This document shows, piece after piece, positions 23,868 to 32,355 of a DNA stretch of 64,000 bases. Under the pieces are notes generated by a model. It saw only the letters and a program-made list of their open reading frames with translations, did not search any database and was not told the DNA's origin. Source of the stretch: Streptomyces sp. NBC_00490 (GTDB lineage Bacteria > Actinomycetota > Actinomycetes > Streptomycetales > Streptomycetaceae); the NCBI RefSeq assembly GCF_036013645.1, contig NZ_CP107869.1:5704001-5768000 (forward strand), given 5' to 3'. The first letter of the stretch is position 1, and each line of letters starts with the position of its first letter. Position numbers and translations under genes: made by a program.

Positions 23868-24104
23868 TCAGACCCGCACCCCGCGCGCGCGGATCCGCGC
23901 CACGGCTGCCTCGATACCGATTGTGTCGACGGTCTTGATCCCCTTCGTGCTCAGCCGCAGCCGGACGTTGCGGCCCTCGCTGGGCAGCCAGTAGCGCTTG
24001 GACTGGATGTTGGGGTCGAAGCGGCGCGACGTGCGCCGGTGGGAGTGGGAGATGCGGTTGCCGAAGCCGGGCTGGGCGCCGGTCAGCATGCAGTGGGCGG
24101 ACAC
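23868..24104 (-). CDS. rpmB: 50S ribosomal protein L28, zinc-independent form
   Basis: A 78-residue L28 with [22 protein letters not shown] as core (shown here over its family positions 13-34) and the end [11 protein letters not shown]. The zinc-binding cysteine pairs of the C-plus form are missing; only one Cys remains (MSAHC). It is first in the leftward rpmB-rpsN pair and starts about 30 bp from the Zur box. Confidence 0.94.
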   Translation of the reverse strand: MSAHCMLTGAQPGFGNRISHSHRRTSRRFDPNIQSKRYWLPSEGRNVRLRLSTKGIKTVDTIGIEAAVARIRARGVRV

Positions 24105-24132
24105 GGGTGATGCACCTCTCTCGAAGCGGTTA

Positions 24133-24153
24133 TGTAAATGGAATTCATTTTCA
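24133..24153. promoter_or_regulatory. Zur box between rpmB and rpmG
   Basis: TGTAAATG-GAATTC-ATTTTCA is an AT-rich near-palindrome (7 of 8 outer positions match TGAAAATG on the other strand) in otherwise GC-rich DNA. This is the form of actinobacterial Zur sites, and the two flanking arms both encode zinc-independent ribosomal proteins, which in S. coelicolor are repressed by Zur when zinc is plentiful. It sits between both start codons, so one site can control both directions. Confidence 0.88.
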
Positions 24154-24166
24154 GTAAGATACCAGC

Positions 24167-24331
24167 ATGGCTCGCAACGAACTCCGCCCGGTCATCAAGC
24201 TCCGGTCCACGGCGGGGACCGGCTTCACCTACGTCACCCGCAAGAACCGCCGCAACGACCCGGACCGTATGACGCTCCGCAAGTACGACCCGCTCGTCCG
24301 CCGCCACGTCGACTTCCGAGAGGAGCGCTGA
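24167..24331 (+). CDS. rpmG: 50S ribosomal protein L33, zinc-independent form
   Basis: A 54-residue L33: [19 protein letters not shown] followed by [15 protein letters not shown], ending FREER. No cysteine is present, unlike the zinc-binding L33. It is the first gene of the rightward Zur-controlled arm, starting 14 bp after the Zur box, so its leader is very short. Confidence 0.95.
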   Translation: MARNELRPVIKLRSTAGTGFTYVTRKNRRNDPDRMTLRKYDPLVRRHVDFREER

Positions 24332-24339
24332 CCACCGCC

Positions 24340-24588
24340 ATGCGCAACGGAATCCACCCCTCCTACGGCCCGGTCGTCTTCCGGGACCGTGCCGCGAACC
24401 ACACCTTCCTGACCCGCTCGACGATGACGAGCGAGAAGACGATCGAGTGGGAGGACGGCCACACCTACCCGGTCGTCGACGTCGAGATCTCGAACGTCAG
24501 CCACCCCTTCTACACCGGCACCGCGCGCGTGCTGGACACCGCCGGACGCGTGGAGCGCTTCGAGCGCCGGTACGGAAAGAACGGCTGA
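24340..24588 (+). CDS. rpmE: 50S ribosomal protein L31 type B
   Basis: An 82-residue type B L31 starting [16 protein letters not shown], with [20 protein letters not shown] near the end. It lacks the CxxC zinc site of type A L31. Only 8 bp separate it from rpmG, and its stop overlaps the next ATG (TGATG), so it is coupled to the CobW-family gene. Confidence 0.95.
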   Translation: MRNGIHPSYGPVVFRDRAANHTFLTRSTMTSEKTIEWEDGHTYPVVDVEISNVSHPFYTGTARVLDTAGRVERFERRYGKNG

Positions 24589-25769
24589 TGCTCTCCGTCG
24601 TGATCGTCGGCGGACTGCACGCCGACGCCCGCAAGGCGGCCGTCGAGCGGCTGCTCGCCGACGTGCCGGGCAGCGTCGTCCTCCACCACGACCTGGCGAC
24701 GGCCGCGGCGGGCACGGTCGTACGGACCGTCCGTGACACCTCCGGGATCCTCGCCGCGGGGGAGGCGCCCCTGGTCAACGACTGCGCGTGCTGTGCGCTG
24801 CGCGAGGACCTGGTGCCGGAGCTGCTCCGGCTGGCCGACGACGGTGTCACGCGGCTCGCGGTCGTCGAGCTGTGGGACTCGGTGGAGCCCAAGGCCATGG
24901 CCGAGGTCGTCACGGCCGGCGGGCTCACCGTCACCGGCGTCATCACCGCCGTCGACCCGGCGCTGGTCCTGCCGTACCTGGGCAACGGCGACGACCTCGC
25001 CGAGCGCGGCCTCGCCGCCGCCGCGACCGACCAGCGCACGGTCGCCGACACCTTCGCCCGGCAGCTGGAGTACGCCCCCGTCCTCGCCGTGGCCGACTCG
25101 GAGGAGGCCGACGACGAGGACCGCGAGCTGCTCGCGCAACTGCATCCGACGGCCCGCCAGGTCCCGATCGGCCACGGCGACCCGGCGGGCCCGGAGCCCG
25201 CTGCGCGAGCCGGTGTGCAGGCATCCGCACGCTCGCCCTTGGCCGCGGCAGCCCTCGCCGGGTTCGACGTGGAGGCCGCGGCCGCCGCCCAGCACCCCGC
25301 CTGTGCCCTCCTGCCCGCCGAGGCGGACGCCCACGGCGTCTCCACGCTGGTCTGGCACCGGTGCCGCCCCTTCCACCCCGAGCGGCTGTACGAGGCGCTG
25401 GAGGACATCACCTGCGCGGCCGCCCGCAGCCGTGGCCGGTTCTGGCTCGCCGACAAGCCGGACGTGCTGCTGCACTGGGACGCGGCCGGCGGGGCGCTGT
25501 GCGTGGAGAGCGTGGGCCCCTGGCTCGCCTCCCTGCCGGACGCGGCCTGGGAGATGGTCCCGGCGGTGCGCCGGGCCGCCGCGGCGATGGACTGGCACCC
25601 CGAGCACGGCGACTGCTGCCAGCACCTGGTGTTCACGTCGCCCGCCCTCGACCGCGACGGCCTCGAACGGCTGCTGGAGCACTGCCTGCTCACCGACACC
25701 GAGTACGCCGCGGGCCGCGACGCCTGGAAGCGGCTGCCGCCCGCCTTCGACACCCTCCTGGAGGTCTGA
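24588..25769 (+). CDS. CobW/COG0523-family protein with a degenerate nucleotide site
   Basis: A 393-residue member of the CobW metallochaperone family. The metal-binding signature is kept ([12 protein letters not shown], about residues 63-74) and the C-terminal CobW_C domain is clear ([18 protein letters not shown], histidine-containing [12 protein letters not shown]). The P-loop expected near residue 8 reads [10 protein letters not shown], without the GKT/S of active relatives, and no NKxD-type guanine motif was found. Zinc-linked COG0523 proteins are usually GTPases, so this one may bind metal without GTP hydrolysis. It is in the Zur-controlled operon between rpmE and rpsR. Confidence 0.88.
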   Translation: MLSVVIVGGLHADARKAAVERLLADVPGSVVLHHDLATAAAGTVVRTVRDTSGILAAGEAPLVNDCACCALREDLVPELLRLADDGVTRLAVVELWDSVEPKAMAEVVTAGGLTVTGVITAVDPALVLPYLGNGDDLAERGLAAAATDQRTVADTFARQLEYAPVLAVADSEEADDEDRELLAQLHPTARQVPIGHGDPAGPEPAARAGVQASARSPLAAAALAGFDVEAAAAAQHPACALLPAEADAHGVSTLVWHRCRPFHPERLYEALEDITCAAARSRGRFWLADKPDVLLHWDAAGGALCVESVGPWLASLPDAAWEMVPAVRRAAAAMDWHPEHGDCCQHLVFTSPALDRDGLERLLEHCLLTDTEYAAGRDAWKRLPPAFDTLLEV

Positions 25770-25774
25770 CCCGC

Positions 25775-26008
25775 ATGCCCCGCAAGCCCGAGCGCAAGCC
25801 CGCCAAGAACCGGCCCAACCCGCTGGACCAGGCGAAGATCACCTACATCGACTACAAGGACACCGATCTGCTGCGGAAGTTCATCTCCGACCGCGGCAAG
25901 ATCCGCAGCCGCCGGGTCACCCGCGTCACGTCCCAGCAGCAGCGCAGGCTGGCCCGCGCCATCAAGAACGCCCGGGAGATGGCACTGTTGCCGTACGGCA
26001 ACCGCTGA
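25775..26008 (+). CDS. rpsR: 30S ribosomal protein S18, zinc-independent form
   Basis: A 77-residue S18 with the core [20 protein letters not shown] and the end [11 protein letters not shown]. The N-terminal CxxC found in many actinobacterial S18 proteins is replaced by NRPNPLDQ. It follows the CobW-family gene by 5 bp and closes the rightward Zur-controlled operon, with a terminator 18 bp after the stop. Confidence 0.95.
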   Translation: MPRKPERKPAKNRPNPLDQAKITYIDYKDTDLLRKFISDRGKIRSRRVTRVTSQQQRRLARAIKNAREMALLPYGNR

Positions 26009-26025
26009 TCGAACGCCCCCTGCGA

Positions 26026-26058
26026 GGCCCCGGCGTGGACACGGTTCACGCCGGGGCC
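26026..26058 (+). terminator. Hairpin terminator after rpsR
   Basis: GGCCCCGGCGTG (26026-26037) pairs perfectly with CACGCCGGGGCC (26047-26058), 9-nt loop. It ends the zinc-responsive ribosomal operon. Confidence 0.82.
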
Positions 26059-26215
26059 GAACTCTGCCTCCGCACGATTAGGTGAAGCTTGGAACACAAC
26101 GGGCGCCGTACGCGTCTATTCCTCATGCACGAGGGGGTTCGGCCCAGCTGCCGGGGTACCGGGGGAACGTAACCAGTGCCCCGTACGTCACATCTGTAAT
26201 CACAGGACCACCCCG

Positions 26216-26252
26216 CGTGCACGTGCATCTGCTCATGCATCTGCACGTGAAC
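26216..26252 (+). promoter_or_regulatory. Repeated TGCATCTGC element upstream of the DUF397 gene
   Basis: CGTGCACG (26216-26223) is followed by TGCATCTGC (26224-26232), TCA, and a second TGCATCTGC (26236-26244). The same module in the same orientation lies upstream of the ATPase gene (27257-27286 on the other strand). It ends 80 nt before the DUF397 GTG. A plausible -10 TATGAT is at 26258-26263. The remaining part of the 316-bp gap after rpsR shows only the terminator. Confidence 0.65.
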
Positions 26253-26324
26253 AGAGCTATGATCCGGACCAGTTGACCACTGCATCAATGGCCCCAAGGC
26301 CACCGCACCACCGGGGAGCGACCT

Positions 26325-26579
26325 GTGGACCACGACGTGTACAACGACGTGTACAACGGCATGGCAGCCACGGAGCTGAACGGGGTGGCCTGGCAGAAGA
26401 GCCGGCACAGCAACTCGCAGGGTTCCTGCGTGGAGTTCGCGCGGCTCCCCGACGGGGGCGTGGCCGTGCGCAACTCCCGGTTCCCCGACGGTCCGGCGCT
26501 CGTCTACACGCGCGCCGAGATAGAGGCGATGCTGCTCGGGGTGAAGGACGGCGAGTTCGACCACCTGGTAGTGGGCTGA
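26325..26579 (+). CDS. DUF397 small protein
   Basis: An 84-residue protein with the DUF397 core WQKSRHSNSQGSCVEFA (about residues 23-39), VAVRNSRFPDG and a short acidic end. DUF397 proteins typically accompany XRE/DUF5753 regulators in Streptomyces and in some pairs behave like toxin-antitoxin or regulator-antagonist partners. The GTG follows GGGGAG; an ATG 36 bp downstream is a possible alternative. Here the XRE partner is about 0.9 kb away, with the ATPase gene between on the other strand. Confidence 0.85.
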   Translation: MDHDVYNDVYNGMAATELNGVAWQKSRHSNSQGSCVEFARLPDGGVAVRNSRFPDGPALVYTRAEIEAMLLGVKDGEFDHLVVG

Positions 26580-26685
26580 CCTTCGGAGGCCGGTGCCTCG
26601 TCACCGTGCGGAGGACTCAGGGCGATCGACGTCTCACGCCCCGTGACGCGCGTAGAACCTGGGCACCGAAAAACGCCGCGGGGCC

Positions 26686-27183
26686 TCACCCGGCCGACTG
26701 CAGGCGGAACAGCGCCCAGACGACCTTGCCGTTGAGCGTGCCAGCGAGCGGATGCCAACCCCAGCCGTCCGCGAAGGAGTCGACGAGGAACAGGCCCCGC
26801 CCGGACTCCGCCGAGAAGTCGTCCGAGTCGCGCGCGACCGGACTGTCATGGCTGGGATCGCGCACCGCGCACACCAGTCGCTCCGTCCAGCGCATCAGGT
26901 GGAGTCGCACGGGCGGAATCTGTTCGGGTGCGTGTCCGTTGCTCGTCGGCAGACCGTGTCGCAGGGCGTTGGTGACCAGTTCGGAGACGACCAGACAGAC
27001 GTCGTCGAAGCGGTCGCCTATGTCCCACTGGTCGAGCGTTCTGCGGGTGAACTGCCGTGCCTCGCGCACCGCTTCGTAGCGGGCGGGCAGAGCGCAGGAG
27101 GCGGCGTTGGACACGGCCGCGGGATCCAGCGGCGGAAGGCCCTGCCGTAACGGCTCGAGCATGGTCGATCCATTCGTCCCCAT
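26686..27183 (-). CDS. Anti-sigma-factor-like ATP-binding protein (GHKL, RsbW type)
   Basis: A 165-residue ATPase. The N box is VVSELVTNALRHG (about residues 57-69) and the G box ESGRGLFLVDSFADGWGW comes near the end. It lacks a histidine phosphorylation domain, so it is of the RsbW/SpoIIAB serine-kinase type that binds anti-anti-sigma or regulator partners. The start at MGTNGSTM has GGGAG 7 bp upstream; the frame is open farther but the added part is unlike the family. Genes of this type often sit beside DUF397 and XRE genes in Streptomyces, as here. Confidence 0.86.
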   Translation of the reverse strand: MGTNGSTMLEPLRQGLPPLDPAAVSNAASCALPARYEAVREARQFTRRTLDQWDIGDRFDDVCLVVSELVTNALRHGLPTSNGHAPEQIPPVRLHLMRWTERLVCAVRDPSHDSPVARDSDDFSAESGRGLFLVDSFADGWGWHPLAGTLNGKVVWALFRLQSAG

Positions 27184-27256
27184 GCGAGGCACTCCCGGAA
27201 GTTCGCGGTCGTTGCGATGCAGCGGTTGCGCGGGACCATGGTTTCGGATGAGGAGT

Positions 27257-27286
27257 GCAGATGCAAGGTGCAGATGCACGTGCACG
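27257..27286 (-). promoter_or_regulatory. Repeated TGCATCTGC element upstream of the ATPase gene
   Basis: Read on the minus strand: CGTGCACG (27286-27279), TGCATCTGC (27278-27270), ACCT, TGCATCTGC (27265-27257). It ends 73 nt before the ATPase start. Order and orientation equal the module at 26216-26244, with a 4-nt instead of a 3-nt spacer, so both genes probably answer to one regulator. Confidence 0.65.
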
Positions 27287-27480
27287 TGACCGAATTGGAC
27301 GTTCCCGTACCGCTTGTTGGGCATTTTTTCCGCCAACTTCCTTACTTCTCTTGCCTTCTCCTCCCCTCCTGCTGTGTGGAATCTTTGGCTTCTTTCCATC
27401 TCTGTAATCGGACGAGTACAGCTCGAAGTGTTTTAGTGGCAGACTTCGGCTCCTGAAGACGGCTGGGGAGGCTGGCGAAC

Positions 27481-28341
27481 GTGAGCGCGGGAGAGCCCGG
27501 ATCGGTGGTGCGGCGGATGCTGCTCGGCTCGCAACTCAGGCGACTGCGTGAGGCACGCGGAATCACCCGCGAGGCCGCGGGCTATTCCATCCGCGCCTCG
27601 GAGTCGAAGATCAGCCGGATGGAGTTGGGCCGGGTGAGCTTCAAGACGCGGGACGTGGAGGATCTGCTGACGTTGTACGGCATCACGGACGAGCAGGAGC
27701 GCGCCTCCCTCCTCTCCCTCGCCCGCGAGGCCAACGTCGCGGGCTGGTGGCACAGTTACTCCGACGTCCTGCCGAGCTGGTTCCCCACCTATGTCGGCCT
27801 GGAGGGCGCGGCCACCCTGATCCGGGTGTACGAGGTGCAGTTCGTGCACGGCCTGCTCCAGACCGAGGCCTACGCCCGCGCGGTCGTGCGGCGCGGCATG
27901 AAGGGTGCGAGCGCGGCCGACGTCGAGAAGCGCGTCGCCCTGCGCCTGGAGCGGCAGAAGTACCTCACGGAAGAGGGCGGTCCCGAGCTCCACATCGTCC
28001 TCGACGAGGCGGCCCTGCGTCGGCCGTACGGCGATCGCGAGGTCATGCGCGGCCAGCTCCAGCATCTGATCGAGATCTCCCAGCGGCCCAACGTACGGCT
28101 CCAGGTCATGCCGTTCGGCTTCGGCGGCCACTCCGGCGAGTCCGGCGCCTTCACCCTGCTCAGCTTCCCCGAGTCCGACCTCTCGGACGTGGTCTATCTG
28201 GAGCAGCTCACCAGCGCCCTGTACCTGGACAAGCGCGAGGACGTCGCCCAGTACGAGAAGGCGCTCAAGGAACTCCAGCAGGACAGCCCGGGACCGGACG
28301 AGAGCCGGGACCTTCTACGAGGTCTCCTCCAACTCTCCTGA
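27481..28341 (+). CDS. XRE-family regulator with DUF5753 domain
   Basis: A 286-residue regulator starting at GTG after GGGGAGG. The N-terminal lambda-repressor-like HTH (about residues 14-75) includes LRRLREARGITREAAGYSI and SKISRMELG. The DUF5753 domain (about 95-275) has the typical ARGWW-like AGWWHSYSDVLPSW, the YEVQFVHGLLQTEAYARA block and PNVRLQVMPFGFGGH. Such proteins are the usual partner of DUF397 proteins and affect development or antibiotic production in some Streptomyces. It is divergent from the ATPase gene across 297 bp. Confidence 0.88.
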   Translation: MSAGEPGSVVRRMLLGSQLRRLREARGITREAAGYSIRASESKISRMELGRVSFKTRDVEDLLTLYGITDEQERASLLSLAREANVAGWWHSYSDVLPSWFPTYVGLEGAATLIRVYEVQFVHGLLQTEAYARAVVRRGMKGASAADVEKRVALRLERQKYLTEEGGPELHIVLDEAALRRPYGDREVMRGQLQHLIEISQRPNVRLQVMPFGFGGHSGESGAFTLLSFPESDLSDVVYLEQLTSALYLDKREDVAQYEKALKELQQDSPGPDESRDLLRGLLQLS

Positions 28342-28483
28342 GATCTCCGCCGACTCTCCCAGGGTTTTCCCCAGAACATCGCTGTGCGTCCCCAACTCGC
28401 TTGGCGCACAAGTACGATGACGCGTGATCAGACCGTGACGTCGATCGCGCGTCGCGTGCGTCTGCTAGCGATTTGGGGATCAC

Positions 28484-29944
28484 ATGTCGTCGTACTTCAC
28501 TGATCTGGCCCAGCAGTACATCGACGGTGAGTGGCGCCCGGGCACCGGCTCCTGGGACATCATCGACTTCAATCCGTACGACGGCGAGAAGCTGGCGTCG
28601 ATCACCATAGCCACGGTCGACGAGGTCGACGAGGCGTACCAGGCGGCGGCCCGCGCCCAGAAGCAGTGGGCCGACACCAACCCCTACGCCCGCCGCGAGG
28701 TCTTCGAGAAGGCGCTCGGTCTGATCAAGGAGCGCGAGCAGGAGATCACCGACGTGATCATCGCCGAGCTCGGCGGCACGCGCGTCAAGGCCGGCTTCGA
28801 GCTCCACCTCGCCAAGGAGTTCCTGCGCGAGGCGATCCACCTGTCGCTGCGCCCCGAGGGCCGCATCATCCCGTCGCCGATCGACGGCAAGGAGAACCGT
28901 GTCTACCGGGTGCCGGTGGGCGTGGTGGGCGTCATCAGCCCCTTCAACTTCCCGTTCCTGCTGTCGATCAAGTCGGTGGCCCCGGCGCTGGCGCTCGGCA
29001 ACGGCGTCGTACTGAAGCCGCACCAGAACACCCCGATCACCGGCGGCACCCTGGTCGCGAAGATCTTCGAGGACGCCGGCCTGCCCAAGGGCCTCCTCAA
29101 TGTCGTCGTCACCGACATCGCGGAGATCGGTGACGCCTTCATCGAGCACCCCATCCCGAAGGTCATCTCCTTCACCGGCTCCGACAAGGTCGGCCGCCAC
29201 GTCGCCACCGTCACCGCCTCGCACTTCAAGCGTTCGGTTCTCGAACTCGGCGGCAACAGCGCCATCGTGGTGCTCGACGACGCCGACATCGACTACGCCG
29301 TCGACGCAGCGGTCTTCAGCCGGTACGTCCATCAGGGCCAGGTCTGCATGGCCGCCAACCGGGTGCTCGTGGACCGCTCGATCGCCGACGAGTTCACCGA
29401 GAAGTTCGTCGCGAAGGTCAAGAGCCTCAAGGTGGGCGACCCGCGTGACCCGGAGACGGTGATCGGCCCGGTCATCAACTCCTCCCAGGCGGACGCCCTC
29501 GCGAGCACCGTCGAGCAGGCGATCGCCGAGGGCGCGACGGCCCTGGTGCGCGGTGAGACGACCGACAACCTGGTCTCCCCGTCGGTCCTCACCGGCATCC
29601 CGGCCGGCTCCGCCCTCCTCCACCAGGAGGTCTTCGGCCCGGTCGCCTTCCTCATCCCGGTCGACGGCGAGGAGGAGGCGGTCCGCGTCGTCAACGACAC
29701 CCCGTACGGCCTCAGCGGCGCCGTCCACACCGCGAGCGTCGAGCGCGGCGTCAACTTCGCCAAGCGCATCGACACCGGCATGTTCCACGTCAACGACGGC
29801 ACCGTCCACGACGAGCCGATCGTCCCCTTCGGCGGCGAGAAGAGCTCCGGCGTCGGCCGCCTCAACGGCGAGACGATGCTGGACTCTTTCACCACGCTGA
29901 AGTGGATCTCGGTGCAGCACGGACGGAGCAGGTTCCCGTTCTGA
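28484..29944 (+). CDS. NAD(P)-dependent aldehyde dehydrogenase
   Basis: A 486-residue ALDH. Visible motifs are the cofactor segment VVGVISPFNFPF, FTGSDKVG (glycine motif), the general base Glu in ELGGNSAIVV (about residue 253), and the catalytic Cys in HQGQVCMAANR (about residue 287). Late blocks GPVAFLIPV and PFGGEKSSGVGR also fit. The sequence resembles benzaldehyde/vanillin-type dehydrogenases that oxidise aromatic aldehydes to acids, but the substrate is not fixed by these motifs. It stands alone with its own ribosome-binding site (GGGGAT) and a strong terminator. Confidence 0.9.
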   Translation: MSSYFTDLAQQYIDGEWRPGTGSWDIIDFNPYDGEKLASITIATVDEVDEAYQAAARAQKQWADTNPYARREVFEKALGLIKEREQEITDVIIAELGGTRVKAGFELHLAKEFLREAIHLSLRPEGRIIPSPIDGKENRVYRVPVGVVGVISPFNFPFLLSIKSVAPALALGNGVVLKPHQNTPITGGTLVAKIFEDAGLPKGLLNVVVTDIAEIGDAFIEHPIPKVISFTGSDKVGRHVATVTASHFKRSVLELGGNSAIVVLDDADIDYAVDAAVFSRYVHQGQVCMAANRVLVDRSIADEFTEKFVAKVKSLKVGDPRDPETVIGPVINSSQADALASTVEQAIAEGATALVRGETTDNLVSPSVLTGIPAGSALLHQEVFGPVAFLIPVDGEEEAVRVVNDTPYGLSGAVHTASVERGVNFAKRIDTGMFHVNDGTVHDEPIVPFGGEKSSGVGRLNGETMLDSFTTLKWISVQHGRSRFPF

Positions 29945-29967
29945 CGGGCCACCCCCGAACCGAACCG

Positions 29968-30005
29968 AGCCGACGTCCGGTCCCCGCGGGGACCGGACGT
30001 CGGCT
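29968..30005. terminator. Perfect 38-bp palindrome, terminator after the aldehyde dehydrogenase
   Basis: The 19-bp arms (AGCCGACGTCCGGTCCCCG and its complement) abut without a spacer at CCGCGG, so the RNA would form a very stable hairpin with a loop of a few bases. It starts 24 bp after the stop codon. Confidence 0.85.
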
Positions 30006-30116
30006 TCGACATTCCGCCTTCTCCATTGAGGACAGAACCTGACCGCAAGGGCCCGTAACTTCGTAGGTGTCAGGCAGAGCCAGCTGACTCCGACGACAGA
30101 CGAAAGGCGGCCGGTC

Positions 30117-30653
30117 ATGGTCACTCACGTGCGAGCCGAGGCCCACGGCGACGAGCGCGGCGCACTGCTCTCCTTCCTCGCCGAGCAGCGCGGCGGCATC
30201 CGCCGGGCCCTGCTCGGGCTCACCGACGAACAGGCGTCCGCCAGGCCCAGCGCGAGCGAGCTGTCCCTGGCGGGCCTGCTCAAGCACGTGGCCGAGGTCG
30301 AGCAGGGCTGGGTGGCACGGGCCAAGGGCGAGCCGCCGGCGGTGAAGCGGGACGAGTCGAACTGGCACGAGTGTTTCGTGCTGGTCGACGGCGAGACCGT
30401 GGAGCAGCAGCTGGCGTACTGGGAGAAGGTCGCCGACGAGACGGAGGCGTTCATCCGCGCGGTGCCCAGCCTCGACGACACCTTCCCGCTCCCGAACGAT
30501 CCCTGGTTCCCGCCGGACGAGTCGGTCTCCCTGCGCTGGCTGGTTCTGCACCTGATCCGCGAGACGGCCCGGCACGCCGGGCACGCCGACATCATCCGCG
30601 AGTCCCTCGACGGGAAGACGGCCTTCGAGCTGGTGGGACTGGCGCGGAACTGA
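30117..30653 (+). CDS. DinB-family protein (DUF664)
   Basis: A 178-residue four-helix-bundle protein. The likely metal-binding histidines are at LLKHVAEVEQGW (about residue 59) and in RETARHAGHADIIRE near residue 155, the DinB triad pattern. Some relatives are thiol- or metal-dependent transferases; many have no known role. It is 18 bp upstream of the padR gene on the same strand, so the two are probably co-transcribed. Confidence 0.86.
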   Translation: MVTHVRAEAHGDERGALLSFLAEQRGGIRRALLGLTDEQASARPSASELSLAGLLKHVAEVEQGWVARAKGEPPAVKRDESNWHECFVLVDGETVEQQLAYWEKVADETEAFIRAVPSLDDTFPLPNDPWFPPDESVSLRWLVLHLIRETARHAGHADIIRESLDGKTAFELVGLARN

Positions 30654-30671
30654 GGCCATAACCTGGACGGC

Positions 30672-31313
30672 ATGTCAACGATCCGTCTCCTCGTGCTGGC
30701 CGCGGTGCGCCAGCACGGGCGGGCCCACGGCTATCAGGTGCGCAACGACCTGGAGTACTGGGGCGCGCACGAGTGGTCCAACGCCAAGCCCGGCTCGATC
30801 TACCACGCCCTGAAGCAGATGGCCAAGCAGGGACTGCTGTACGCGCACGAGATCGCGCCGTCCACCGCGGGCGGACCACCGCGCACGGAGTACGAGATCA
30901 CCGAGGCCGGCACCGAGCAGTACCTCGGTCTGGTGCGCGAGGCGCTGACCTCGTACGACCAGAAGATGGACATGAAGTCGGCGGCCATCGGCTGCATGGT
31001 CGACCTCCCGCGCGCCGAGGCGGTGGCCCTCCTCAAGGAGCGCACCCGCAGGATCGAGGAGTGGCGCGCGGCCGTCACCGAGCACTACATCCCGGAAGAG
31101 GGCCCGGAGCAGCTCGGCCACATCGGCGAGATCATGAACCTGTGGGTGCACACGGCCGACGCGGAGGCCGAGTGGACCCAGGGGCTGATCTCCCGGATCG
31201 AGGGCGGTGCCTACACCTTCGCGGAGGAGGGTGAGCGGTTCGTCGCGGTGCTCGCCGACGACCAGGAGAACCCGTACGCGACAGGGGAGCGGCATCCGGA
31301 GGACGCCCGCTAA
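30672..31313 (+). CDS. PadR-family transcriptional regulator
   Basis: A 213-residue regulator. The winged-helix PadR domain comes first (IRLLVLAAVRQHGRAHGYQV, then SIYHALKQMAKQGLL and an Arg-rich wing with PPRTEYEIT). A C-terminal dimerisation domain follows, with a long helix near residues 110-150. PadR proteins of this layout repress drug exporters and are released by the drug. The adjacent operator repeats and the ABC exporter genes downstream fit this. Its stop is 1 bp from the repeat region. Confidence 0.9.
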   Translation: MSTIRLLVLAAVRQHGRAHGYQVRNDLEYWGAHEWSNAKPGSIYHALKQMAKQGLLYAHEIAPSTAGGPPRTEYEITEAGTEQYLGLVREALTSYDQKMDMKSAAIGCMVDLPRAEAVALLKERTRRIEEWRAAVTEHYIPEEGPEQLGHIGEIMNLWVHTADAEAEWTQGLISRIEGGAYTFAEEGERFVAVLADDQENPYATGERHPEDAR

Positions 31314-31372
31314 TTAAGTTTGACTAACCGATGCCGGGGCATTAACTTCGAACTGGTAGTCAAGTTTGACTA
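31314..31372 (+). promoter_or_regulatory. Promoter with palindromic PadR-type operator before the ABC exporter
   Basis: The 11-mer AAGTTTGACTA occurs at 31316-31326 and again at 31362-31372, the second as half of the palindrome TAGTCAA-GT-TTGACTA (31357-31372). A good promoter overlaps: -35 TTGACT (31320-31325), 17-bp spacer, -10 TAACTT (31343-31348). The upstream repeat covers the -35 box and the palindrome lies at the expected transcription start, an arrangement for repression. Confidence 0.75.
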
Positions 31373-31386
31373 GCGAAGGAGTCTCA

Positions 31387-32355
31387 GTGGCCGACGCGGC
31401 GATCACCGTCGAAGGGGCACGTAAGAAGTACGGCGGCGGCACCACCGCACAGAACGCACTGGACGGCCTCGACCTGGAGGTCGGCCGAGGCACGGTCCAC
31501 GGAGTACTCGGGCCGAACGGCGCGGGCAAGACGACCCTGGTCCGCGTCCTGTCCACCCTGCTCCGGCCGGACGCGGGACGTGTCGAGGTGGCCGGCCATG
31601 ACGTCGTACGGCAGGCGCACGAGGTGCGCTTCCGCATCGGCCTGCTCGGCCAGCACGCGGCGCTCGACGAGGAACTCGGCGGCCGCCAGAACCTGGAGAT
31701 GTTCGGCCGCCTCTACCACCTGGGCGCCCGCAGGGCACGCGCGCGTGCCGACGAGCTCCTGGAGCGCTTCGACCTGGCCGGCACCGGCCGCAAACCGGTC
31801 CGCGCCTACAGCGGAGGCATGCGCCGCCGACTGGACCTCGCGGCCTCCCTGATCACCGAGCCGGAGGTGCTCTTCCTGGACGAACCCACCACCGGCCTCG
31901 ACCCGCGTGGCCGCGCCGAGGTCTGGTCCGCGGTCCGCACCCTGGTCGGCGGCGGTACGACGGTCCTGCTGACCACGCAGTACCTGGACGAGGCCGACCA
32001 GCTCGCCGACCGCGTCTCGGTCGTCGACGCCGGCCGGGTGATCGCCGACGGCACCCCGGACGAGCTGAAGGCCCTGACGGGCGGCGACCGCATCGACGTC
32101 GTCCTGCGCGACGAGGGCCAACTGGGCGCGGCGGTCGCCCTGTTGCCGCTGCCCGGGGCGGGCGTCACGGTCGACCCCGACCGCCGGCTGCTCAGCGCCC
32201 CGGTCACCGACCGGATGGCGGCGCTCTCCGGCGTCCTGCGGGCACTGGAGGAGGCCGGGATCGAGGCGGAGGACGTGGCACTGCGGCGGCCGACGCTGGA
32301 CGAGGTGTTCCTGCACCTCACGGACGGGGACCGCCGAGCGAAGGAGACCGCATGA
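31387..32355 (+). CDS. Drug-type ABC exporter, ATP-binding protein (DrrA family)
   Basis: A 322-residue ATPase. The GTG was chosen because GAAGGAG lies 5 bp upstream. Walker A is GPNGAGKTT, the Q loop lies in GLLGQHAAL, the signature is [10 protein letters not shown], Walker B is [12 protein letters not shown], and the H-loop region reads [17 protein letters not shown]. The C-terminal extension with [14 protein letters not shown] is the DrrA-type domain. It pairs with the following permease by a 4-bp overlap and should export an amphipathic drug or metabolite. Confidence 0.91.
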   Translation: MADAAITVEGARKKYGGGTTAQNALDGLDLEVGRGTVHGVLGPNGAGKTTLVRVLSTLLRPDAGRVEVAGHDVVRQAHEVRFRIGLLGQHAALDEELGGRQNLEMFGRLYHLGARRARARADELLERFDLAGTGRKPVRAYSGGMRRRLDLAASLITEPEVLFLDEPTTGLDPRGRAEVWSAVRTLVGGGTTVLLTTQYLDEADQLADRVSVVDAGRVIADGTPDELKALTGGDRIDVVLRDEGQLGAAVALLPLPGAGVTVDPDRRLLSAPVTDRMAALSGVLRALEEAGIEAEDVALRRPTLDEVFLHLTDGDRRAKETA

